From Phycisphaerae bacterium (GTDB lineage: Bacteria > Planctomycetota > Phycisphaerae > UBA1845 > UTPLA1), in contig JAJDEC010000576.1 of the NCBI GenBank assembly GCA_029259995.1, positions 1-9,246 on the forward strand: 9,246 nucleotides of DNA, given 5' to 3'. The notes beneath the pieces are model-generated. The model was not told where the DNA came from and ran no database searches. It was given only the letters and a program-made list of their open reading frames with translations. This document shows, one piece after another, positions 1 through 5,293 of the stretch. Position 1 is the stretch's first letter. Each line of letters starts with the position of its first letter. The translations under genes were made by a program, and so were the position numbers.

Positions 1-604
1 CGCAACTGGTCATGACGCCGCGCGGTGCGCCGCCGCTTGGTGTGGTCGGCGACGTATCATCGACGCCGCAGTGCCATGGGCCTGCGGGCAATTCATCGAC
101 AGCGACCACTACATGGGCATCGCGTGCCGCGTTGGTGACGAAACCTTCGGCGGGTTGGACGCTCCAGATGCGACCGTCGGCGTCGCGGATGTAGGCGGTT
201 ATTCGGCCGTCGCGAATTGAGGCGACGGCGCGGCTGCCGGCTTGATCGACGATCTCGCCGCGATATGTCGTGGCGATCGATTCGACGGGTGCGCCGGCGA
301 TGCCGTCTGCGTCGTGTTCGAAGGCACGAAACGACGCCGAGCGGATCGTGTGCGGCGCGAGGTGCAATGTCACGTCGGTGTCGTGTAATCGGAGCGATGC
401 ATCGATGACGCCGTTGCTCGATGCCAGGATGGAAATTGTCTGCGTTGCGAGTGATTCGACTTCGTGCGCGGCGGCCAGCGCGGAACGGGATCGGTTGCGC
501 TCCTGGGTTGGTCTGTCGTCGCCGGACGTCGTTTGCGCGATCAACGTGCAGGACAGGATACAAAGCGGCGCAATGAGTGTTCGCAACGTGTTATTTGAAT
601 GCAT
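1..604 (-). CDS. Exported protein with M12B/reprolysin-like propeptide, N-terminal part only
   Basis: The frame is open from an ATG at 604 down to the window edge, giving 201 codons; the C-terminus lies outside. A GAGGAG ribosome binding site at 611-616 sits 6 nt upstream and supports this start. Residues 1-24 form a signal peptide: a short polar segment with one Arg, then a hydrophobic stretch to about residue 22. ILSC at 16-19 could be a weak lipobox. Residues 75-152 resemble the propeptide of M12B (ADAM/reprolysin-like) metallopeptidases, including Y-R-G-E at 114-117, a Ser-Arg-Ala-Val-Ala-Ser strand, and I-R-D-A-D-G-R-I-W-S-V-Q-P near 139-151. A lone Cys follows in W-H-C-G (177-180), where such proteins often have a conserved CG that may act as a cysteine switch. 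The catalytic domain is not in the window, so the protease call is inferred from the propeptide. Codon use matches the neighbouring genes. A TATACT hexamer at 659-664 may be its -10 box. Confidence 0.7.
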   Translation of the reverse strand, partial: MHSNNTLRTLIAPLCILSCTLIAQTTSGDDRPTQERNRSRSALAAAHEVESLATQTISILASSNGVIDASLRLHDTDVTLHLAPHTIRSASFRAFEHDADGIAGAPVESIATTYRGEIVDQAGSRAVASIRDGRITAYIRDADGRIWSVQPAEGFVTNAARDAHVVVAVDELPAGPWHCGVDDTSPTTPSGGAPRGVMTSC

Positions 605-610
605 CTTTCG

Positions 611-616
611 CTCCTC
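611..616 (-). promoter_or_regulatory. Shine-Dalgarno site of the exported propeptide gene
   Basis: GAGGAG on the minus strand, 6 nt before the ATG at 604. It supports a frame that runs off the left edge and is overlapped by other open frames. Confidence 0.75.
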
Positions 617-658
617 GGGGGCAGGATGTCTTGGTTGGCTGTGACTCGGGATCTCAGG

Positions 659-664
659 AGTATA
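659..664 (-). promoter_or_regulatory. Putative -10 box (TATACT) of the exported propeptide gene
   Basis: TATACT on the minus strand, about 55 nt upstream of the ATG at 604. It matches the sigma-70-type -10 consensus at five of six positions. I find no convincing -35 at 16-19 nt; a TTGAAC at 686-691 is about 21 nt away, which is too far for a normal spacer. The call rests on the hexamer and its position. Confidence 0.35.
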
Positions 665-873
665 AGGGAATGCCGTTCGGCCACGGTTCAAAAACTCGGG
701 GAACGGATGGATGGGATTCGTCGTGTCGTGAAAGCGTGTGTAATGGCGCAATGGGCGATCGGGCGTCGTTTTACGTGTTGGATTTGCGCTACGGTTGGTC
801 AGAAATCGGTTGATGCGCGCGTGACTCGCAAGTGTGTCACTCGCGGCTTGTTCGAGGCTGTCCGGGAACTGCG

Positions 874-982
874 CCGCCCTTTCAGGGCGGAATTGATGAA
901 AAGAAACAACAGCCACGGGTTCCGCTTCACCGCTTCGCGGTTTCACTCCACCCGTGGCTACGGTCCAGCGCTCCTTCGGAGC
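874..982. repeat. Array of three TTC-loop hairpins, REP-like element
   Basis: Three inverted repeats follow each other. Hairpin 1 (874-890) is CCGCCCT-TTC-AGGGCGG. Hairpin 2 (911-959) has a 10 bp outer stem, AGCCACGGGT against ACCCGTGGCT, enclosing an inner hairpin ACCGC-TTC-GCGGT at 929-941. Hairpin 3 (970-982) is GCTCC-TTC-GGAGC. All stems are perfect, and all apical loops are the same trinucleotide TTC. Nothing in it looks coding. From memory, similar composite hairpins are interspersed in planctomycete-like genomes, which suggests a REP/BIME-like non-autonomous element, but the copy number cannot be seen here. It could instead be a structured RNA or mRNA-end element, although no T-run follows on either strand. 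Confidence 0.6.
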
Positions 983-1111
983 AAGATTCGAGAATGAACA
1001 TTGACGTTTTCGACAAGCCCTCATTGAAAGAATGTTAGTTCGAATTCCCGGACAGCCTCGGCCTATTCACCAATGCACGACGCGTGGCGATTCTACTTTT
1101 TCTTCTGCACT

Positions 1112-1208
1112 GCAGGATTGGATTCCTGCGGGGAAAGGGTGCGAGAAAGGACTTTCGCACCAGCTCGAAGGCTACGCGCTCGCATGCTTGCCTTGGAGGG
1201 CAAGCATG
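1112..1208. repeat. Second cluster of consecutive hairpins
   Basis: Three inverted repeats lie in about 100 bp. At 1112-1129, GCAGGA pairs with TCCTGC. At 1138-1161, GGTGCGA pairs with TCGCACC, extendable by a G-T and an A-T pair. At 1183-1208, CATGCTTGCC pairs perfectly with GGCAAGCATG over a 6 nt loop. The last is the strongest, a 10 bp uninterrupted stem. There is no T-run for an intrinsic terminator. Its arrangement parallels the array at 874-982 but the sequence differs, so it is probably another interspersed palindromic element. Confidence 0.45.
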
Positions 1209-1352
1209 GCACGCGGTTGGCGGTTTTCATAACAGCCGGAAGGACTCTCGCGCCAGCGTTTTCGTTGTGTACGCGAATTCACTCGGATACGTGCGCCCAC
1301 TTCCTGACGGTCGTGGTTCGGAACGGCGCGGCGCGTTTGGTTGCGGCATGAC

Positions 1353-2549
1353 TTATCTCCGCAGAAAATGGTCCATCAACTCGTGACCGCGTTCGACCTG
1401 GAAGTCGCTCTTGCGCGCGTCGGCTTCCGTGAAGCGCGCGTCGACGATGCCGGCCGGGATGTCGGCGCCGGCCATGCAGAAGGGCGGCGGATCGGCGGTG
1501 TGGGTTTTCGTGTTGACGGGCGTCGGATGATCGGGGGCGACGAGGACGCGCCAGCGGTCGTAGGACTTCAGCGCGTCGACCAGGGGTCCGACAATGTCGG
1601 CGTCGATGCGTTCGATGGCTTCGACTTTTGCCTTGGCGTCGCCCATGTGGCCCGCTTCGTCGGGGGCTTCGATGTGGACGGCGATGAGATCGTATTCGTT
1701 CAGGGCGTCGATCGCGTAGCGGCCCTTGGCGGCGTAGTCCGTGTCGATGAAACCCGTTGCGCCGGGGACGTCGATGATCGGCCAGCCGATCAGGCGGCCG
1801 AGACCGCGGATCAGATCGACGGCGGCGATAACGGCGCCGGACACGCCGTAGCGCGGTCGAAATCGCTGAAGGATCGGCACGATCCCCTGGCCCCAGAGCC
1901 AGATGTCGGATGCGACAGTCAATCCGAGTTTGCGACGTTTTTCGTTCGCGGGATGGCTCGCGAGGATTTCGCGTGCCTGATCCATGATCGATCGGACGAG
2001 ATCGCTTCCGCGGCCTTTTGGCAGGTAGTCGGCGACGGGTTCGCCGGGGATGTCGTGGGGCGGCATGCACACGGTATCCAGCGTCGACTGATCCTTGACG
2101 ACGAGAAGGTTTCGATAGGAGACGCCCGTATGGAATTGGATCGGTGCATCGGCGAACGCATCGTTCAGCGTGGCGATGATTTGCTGTGACGCTTCGCTTT
2201 CGATGTGACCGGCCGTGAAGTCGCGCATCTCGCCGTCGATGACGCTGATCAGGTTGCAGCGAAAAATGACATCGTCGGGTTTGAGTTCGAGTTTCCGGGC
2301 GACGGCTTCGATCGGGGCGCGGCCCGTGTAGTGTTTCGCGACGTCGTAGCCGAGCAGGGACATCGTCGCAACGTCGCTGCCGGGTGAATAGCCTTTGGGG
2401 ACGGTTCGAACAGTACCGATTCGGCCGGCTCGGACGATGGCGTCGATATTCGGCGTCCGTGCCGCTTCGAGAGGCGTCTGGCCGTCGAGCGACGCGACGG
2501 GCTCGTCTGCGGCGCCGTCGGCGAGGATGATTGCATATTTGGTCAGCAC
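1353..2549 (-). CDS. apgM: Cofactor-independent phosphoglycerate mutase, archaeal (ApgM) type
   Basis: Interconverts 3-phosphoglycerate and 2-phosphoglycerate in glycolysis and gluconeogenesis; a cytoplasmic, metal-dependent member of the alkaline phosphatase superfamily. The protein is 398 aa, about the usual size for ApgM. Metal and catalytic residues are visible in order: D11 in L-A-D-G-A-A-D-E-P, the phospho-acceptor Ser58 in S-P-G-S-D-V-A, D297 and H301 in E-A-P-D-E-A-G-H, D340-H341 in A-P-D-H-P-T-P, and H350 in T-H-T-A-D-P-P-P-F. The start is GTG at 2549, with GGAG 6 nt upstream. The frame stays open upstream to 2765, but those residues are low-complexity and precede the conserved N-terminal strand. 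The stop is TAA. It stands alone, with no other glycolytic gene nearby. A 282-codon open frame antisense to it (1341-2189) is a composition shadow. Confidence 0.93.
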   Translation of the reverse strand: MLTKYAIILADGAADEPVASLDGQTPLEAARTPNIDAIVRAGRIGTVRTVPKGYSPGSDVATMSLLGYDVAKHYTGRAPIEAVARKLELKPDDVIFRCNLISVIDGEMRDFTAGHIESEASQQIIATLNDAFADAPIQFHTGVSYRNLLVVKDQSTLDTVCMPPHDIPGEPVADYLPKGRGSDLVRSIMDQAREILASHPANEKRRKLGLTVASDIWLWGQGIVPILQRFRPRYGVSGAVIAAVDLIRGLGRLIGWPIIDVPGATGFIDTDYAAKGRYAIDALNEYDLIAVHIEAPDEAGHMGDAKAKVEAIERIDADIVGPLVDALKSYDRWRVLVAPDHPTPVNTKTHTADPPPFCMAGADIPAGIVDARFTEADARKSDFQVERGHELMDHFLRR

Positions 2550-2555
2550 GAATGG

Positions 2556-2559
2556 CTCC
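2556..2559 (-). promoter_or_regulatory. Ribosome binding site deciding the GTG start of apgM
   Basis: GGAG on the minus strand, 6 nt before the GTG at 2549. With the conserved N-terminus beginning just after, it places translation at the GTG rather than at the ATG at 2765. Confidence 0.6.
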
Positions 2560-2665
2560 GGCGGCTTGGCTGTTGTTGGTTCATCGGTTGGGCCACATGG
2601 GTTCGACGTCGCCTGATCATATCGGGGACGGGGACGTGATCCAAGGCGGAACATTGAGGCGGATG

Positions 2666-2671
2666 ATTGTA
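2666..2671 (-). promoter_or_regulatory. Putative -10 box (TACAAT) of apgM
   Basis: TACAAT on the minus strand, inside T-T-TACAAT-C, about 117 nt upstream of the GTG. It matches five of six positions of TATAAT. No clear -35 is seen. Confidence 0.3.
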
Positions 2672-2990
2672 AACTGCGGCGTTTTGTTCGTGCAGGATTC
2701 CGTGCGCCGCGACCCGCGTCGACAGCTGAGCTTTCTCGCTGGTGCGTGACTTCGAGAACAGCCATGAATCCGAACGACCGGATCGCGACGAACCTCCACT
2801 ATTGGTCCATCGCGAATGACGTTTCTTGTCGCCAACGCTTCGAGGCTTCTCGAATTGTCCGTGTCGACTCAAACATTGGTTGGTCGGCGTTGCGCGGGAA
2901 TCCCCTGGTCACCCAAGCGGTTGTTACGGCGCAATACTGCGTGATGTTGCATGCCATATGTCTGACAGGTTGATTCACTGCTCATGCGGT

Positions 2991-2996
2991 TAGAAT
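2991..2996 (+). promoter_or_regulatory. Putative -10 box (TAGAAT) giving a leaderless regulator mRNA
   Basis: TAGAAT ends 7 nt before the ATG at 3004, so transcription would be expected to begin at or within a base or two of the ATG. There is no Shine-Dalgarno sequence in the gap (ACGCGGC). A TTGATT at 2970-2975 could be a -35, but the spacer is only 15 nt. Confidence 0.4.
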
Positions 2997-3003
2997 ACGC
3001 GGC

Positions 3004-3669
3004 ATGAATGGTCTTGAACCTGAACGTGATCCGGCATTTCTCGGGGGGACTGTTGGCGAGCGAATCCGCAGACTCCGATTTCGGCGCGGCTGGACGCAGA
3101 TGCAATTGGCGTCAGAGGCCAACGTGAATCAGGGGTATCTTTCGGCGATCGAGCGCGGGCAACGCGCTCCGCGAGCCGGGACATTGAAAGCGATCGCAGT
3201 CGCCCTGGAGATTCCCGAAGCCGTGTTGCACGGGGAGGGGGAAGGGCACGACGCACCGCGCGTGCTTGATACGCGCGAATTGCCCATGTTTGGTTCGATT
3301 CCGAACGGACCGCCGGCGGAGTCGCAGGAACAGCTCGAGATGTTCCCCGTGCTTCGTCATCTGTGGCATGCGGATCGATATTGCCTTCGTTGTGAATTTG
3401 ACAGCATGGAACCCACATTGAAGCGGGGCGATCTGATCCTCGTGGAGTATCGGCCCGGCGTTTCCCCCGAATTCGTACAGGGAAAAATCTGCGCCTGTCT
3501 CGTCGATGGCCGGCCGACACTGAAACGCGTCAGTGTTGAGTATCGCGAGGAGGATCTGCTGGTGATTCTCCGAGGCGACAACCCGGCGTCGCCGCCGATC
3601 GTGCTGGATCAATCGAGCGAGTTTTCGATTCAGGGCGTTGCCGTTTGTCTTGTGAGTCGTGAGCTATGA
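3004..3669 (+). CDS. XRE/Cro-CI HTH transcriptional regulator with S24 (LexA-like) autoprotease domain
   Basis: A 221 aa cytoplasmic DNA-binding repressor. Residues 16-72 are a Cro/CI helix-turn-helix (E-R-I-R-R-L-R...W-T-Q...L-A-S-E-A...S-A-I-E-R-G). After a linker, residues 93-221 align with the LexA/CI C-terminal domain. L-P-M-F-G-S-I-P-N-G-P-P (93-104) aligns with the cleavage loop, E-F-D-S-M-E-P-T (131-138) carries the presumed nucleophile Ser134, and P-T-L-K-R (171-175) carries the presumed general base Lys174. The usual Ala-Gly scissile pair is Asn101-Gly102 here. The N-terminus is XRE type, unlike the winged helix of LexA, so this is CI-like rather than LexA. No phage genes adjoin it. 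Its targets are unknown; self-regulation and RecA-stimulated self-cleavage are possible by family precedent. The ATG probably starts a leaderless mRNA. It converges on the zinc-ribbon gene. Confidence 0.9.
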   Translation: MNGLEPERDPAFLGGTVGERIRRLRFRRGWTQMQLASEANVNQGYLSAIERGQRAPRAGTLKAIAVALEIPEAVLHGEGEGHDAPRVLDTRELPMFGSIPNGPPAESQEQLEMFPVLRHLWHADRYCLRCEFDSMEPTLKRGDLILVEYRPGVSPEFVQGKICACLVDGRPTLKRVSVEYREEDLLVILRGDNPASPPIVLDQSSEFSIQGVAVCLVSREL

Positions 3670-3720
3670 CGCCACAGGGCGTCGGGCCCGGCTATGTTTC
3701 CCCGAGTGGATGCGTTTCGA

Positions 3721-4119
3721 TCACGTCACTCTGAATTCCGTATCCCTGAGCCATTTCCGCCACATCTCGCGACACTCGAATCGATCGTATGCTTCGCCGC
3801 ATTCTGGGCATCGATGTTTGTCGGGGAGACCGTCGAGGGGATAGAGGCAATGCGTGCAAAGTTCGTAGTCGGATTTCCTTGCTCGATATCGATAGAGTCG
3901 ATATCGCACGGCGAATGTGATCAGTACGACGACGATGATGCCGAAATACCCGATCATGGTCCATTGAACCACCTTGAAATCCGGGATCGGCCATTTTTTG
4001 AATTGGACCATGGCGACGGTCGTGATCGTGCCGGCGGCAAGGAGGATCGTGCAAACCAAGGCCAGCCGGACGGCGCGCCGTGTGATTCGAGCGACGATGG
4101 GGGGTTCAGTGGCTTTCAT
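3721..4119 (-). CDS. Small two-helix membrane protein with C-terminal zinc ribbon
   Basis: A 132 aa protein of unknown function. A basic N-terminus (R11 to R18) precedes a first membrane helix at about 17-38, and a second helix spans about 51-72. A basic stretch (72-82) then leads to a compact zinc ribbon: C88-T-H-C91 and C104-P-E-C107, with L-Y-P-L-D-G-L-P between them. By the positive-inside rule, both ends and the ribbon should be cytoplasmic. Small proteins with this pattern are, from memory, very frequent in planctomycete genomes and are annotated hypothetical, so this is a lineage clue. No function is proposed. The ATG at 4119 lacks a clear Shine-Dalgarno; no better start precedes the first helix. 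The stop lies about 50 bp from that of the convergent regulator. Confidence 0.85.
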   Translation of the reverse strand: MKATEPPIVARITRRAVRLALVCTILLAAGTITTVAMVQFKKWPIPDFKVVQWTMIGYFGIIVVVLITFAVRYRLYRYRARKSDYELCTHCLYPLDGLPDKHRCPECGEAYDRFECREMWRKWLRDTEFRVT

Positions 4120-4192
4120 ATTGTCGTTCTAAATCGTCAATTCACGTAAGGATGTGATTTGCAGCGCGATGCGCGGCGAATCCGGATCAGTG

Positions 4193-4198
4193 ATTATA
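4193..4198 (-). promoter_or_regulatory. Putative -10 box (TATAAT) of the zinc-ribbon gene
   Basis: A perfect TATAAT on the minus strand, 73 nt upstream of the ATG at 4119. No good -35 is found at 16-19 nt. The rest of the 292 bp gap (4120-4411) is upstream DNA for this gene and the methyltransferase, and I see no gene in it. Confidence 0.35.
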
Positions 4199-4240
4199 CG
4201 CGATGCGTCTCCGCAGGCTGGATTCGACGCCGTGACTCGC

Positions 4241-4246
4241 TAGAAT
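4241..4246 (+). promoter_or_regulatory. Putative -10 box (TAGAAT) of the methyltransferase gene
   Basis: TAGAAT on the plus strand in the context CGC-TAGAAT-CCC, the same hexamer as upstream of the S24 regulator. It would leave a leader of about 160 nt before the TTG at 4412. No convincing -35. Confidence 0.3.
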
Positions 4247-4397
4247 CCCTGAGTTCGAGGGCGCCCCGAGTTTTCTCGAGGATGAATGCCGGGCGTCGGC
4301 AGACGATGACTCGCCTTTCCACGCGATGGCGTCGCTCGTTATGGACAACGCGGCCCATCATCCGGCGCCAAGGCCTCCCCGAACGAACCGTGGGACG

Positions 4398-4403
4398 AAG
4401 GAA
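4398..4403 (+). promoter_or_regulatory. Ribosome binding site supporting the TTG start
   Basis: AAGGAA, 8 nt before the TTG at 4412. The same frame is open back to about 4310 but has no ATG or GTG there, so this site and the TTG form the best available start. Confidence 0.6.
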
Positions 4404-4411
4404 TCCGAAAT

Positions 4412-5221
4412 TTGTCGAAGCAAAGTCTGGAACGGTTCTACGAACCCAATCTGCGTCTGACAGAGGCGCACGGCCTGATCGGATACAATGCGGGATACGC
4501 CGAGTCGCGCGACGGCGGCTCGTTTGACGAACATCAGCGCGAACTTGTGTGGCAGTTACTCGGAGACGCACCGATCGGTCCGGACAGCACGGTCGTCGAC
4601 ATCGGTTGCGGCATCGGTGGCCCCAGCACCTGGATATTTGAGCGCTATTCTCCAAAGAACGTCATCGGACTGGATTATTGCTTTCCCAGCGTTCGGGCGG
4701 CGCGCAAGCGTCAGAACGGGCATGCGCGCGGGCCCAATTTCCTGCGCGGCGACGCGCATCGGATTCCGATTCCTTCAGATACTGTCGATGTCATTTTCAA
4801 TCTGGAATCGGCGTTGCATTACGCGGACAAGCATCGATTCCTCAGCGAGTGTTATCGCGTGCTGAAGCCCGGCGGCATGTTGTGCCTCGGCGACGTGACG
4901 ACGGAGCATCGCCGATTCTTTGCGGCGGCGCAGATGTTGAACTTTGCCAACACACAATTCAGCACGCATGCGACACTTTGGCGAACGAGCGATTATCTCG
5001 ATGCGTTTGAAAAGACGGGGTTCGAGCTGCTTCGGCACGAGATGGTGTCGCAACAGGCGTCGAACTCGTTGAAGAACGGATTGCGCGATGTAGGGCGCGT
5101 GGGTTGGCGCGGCGCGAAGGGCTATCGCGGTCGATACCTGTATCTCTGGTTCATGGAAGTGCTGTTTCGACGCGAGTGGCTGATCTATGATTTGTTCGGG
5201 TTGAGAAAGCCGATCGCGTAA
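4412..5221 (+). CDS. Class I SAM-dependent methyltransferase
   Basis: A 269 aa soluble methyltransferase of the UbiE/Methyltransf_11 group. Motif I is V-V-D-I-G-C-G-I-G-G (61-70), which binds S-adenosylmethionine; the acidic residue after strand 2 is D88 in I-G-L-D-Y; R-G-D-A (112-115) contacts the adenine; and L-K-P-G-G (151-155) is the usual post-motif III turn. The first 55 residues (E-R-F-Y-E-P-N...L-I-G-Y-N-A-G-Y) resemble the lid of small-molecule C-, N- or O-methyltransferases. After about residue 205 the protein is basic and aromatic-rich, ending in W-L-I-Y-D-L-F-G, with no typed domain. The substrate cannot be deduced and no pathway genes adjoin. The start is TTG at 4412. The stop is TAA at 5219-5221, about 70 bp from the stop of the convergent phosphatase. 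Confidence 0.88.
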   Translation: MSKQSLERFYEPNLRLTEAHGLIGYNAGYAESRDGGSFDEHQRELVWQLLGDAPIGPDSTVVDIGCGIGGPSTWIFERYSPKNVIGLDYCFPSVRAARKRQNGHARGPNFLRGDAHRIPIPSDTVDVIFNLESALHYADKHRFLSECYRVLKPGGMLCLGDVTTEHRRFFAAAQMLNFANTQFSTHATLWRTSDYLDAFEKTGFELLRHEMVSQQASNSLKNGLRDVGRVGWRGAKGYRGRYLYLWFMEVLFRREWLIYDLFGLRKPIA

Positions 5222-5293
5222 ACTGCGCCGGTTCGGTCAGTTCACTCGCAATTTCAACTGGTGCGATTCAGCGCCCTGATCCGAGTGCGGGCT

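Larger units (their letters stand above)
605..1352. other. Long intergenic region with hairpin repeats, no gene seen
   Basis: About 750 bp between the start of the propeptide gene and the end of the phosphoglycerate mutase gene. Several short open frames cross it, but none has a recognisable protein signature, a supporting ribosome binding site or coding-like composition. It carries a -10-like box at 659-664, a three-part hairpin array at 874-982, a second hairpin cluster at 1112-1208, and near 1294-1326 a stretch whose forward translation reads R-P-L-P-D-G-R-G-S-E-R. I recall that peptide as a phantom product of interspersed repeats in some environmental genomes. The region looks like an accumulation site for small repeats. 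Confidence 0.6.
2550..3003. other. Divergent intergenic region between apgM and the S24 regulator
   Basis: About 450 bp of upstream DNA for both flanking genes. Open frames here, including the upstream extension of the apgM frame, show no recognisable domain. TACAAT on the minus strand (2666-2671) is a candidate -10 for apgM, giving a leader of roughly 110 nt. TAGAAT on the plus strand (2991-2996) is a candidate -10 for the regulator. I could not find a convincing dyad operator for the regulator. Confidence 0.5.

Noticed and set aside
93..563. 156-codon Arg-rich minus-strand frame
   Set aside because: An out-of-frame shadow of the exported propeptide gene, which has the ribosome binding site and signal peptide. 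The Arg-rich composition is a frame artefact.
874..1208. CRISPR-like or tRNA-like structure
   Set aside because: The palindromes are not direct repeats separated by unique spacers, and no cloverleaf with T-loop and anticodon arms can be drawn.
1341..2189. 282-codon open frame on the plus strand opposite apgM
   Set aside because: It is exactly antisense to a gene with all its catalytic residues, shows no domain, and its Gly/Asp/Val-rich composition is typical of GC-rich antisense shadows.
2550..2765. N-terminal extension of the apgM frame to an ATG at 2765
   Set aside because: The added 72 residues are low-complexity, the conserved N-terminal strand begins right after the GTG at 2549, and GGAG is correctly spaced for that GTG.
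3004..3669. Prophage repressor marking an integrated phage
   Set aside because: No integrase, phage structural gene, tRNA or attachment repeat is seen nearby; the neighbours are ordinary chromosomal genes.
3668..3683. GACGCC-acag-GGCGTC hairpin overlapping the regulator stop codon
   Set aside because: The stem is only 6 bp and no T-run follows, so a terminator call is not supported.
3694..4149. 151-codon plus-strand frame opposite the zinc-ribbon gene
   Set aside because: The minus-strand frame has two membrane helices and four ordered cysteines; this one has no motif.
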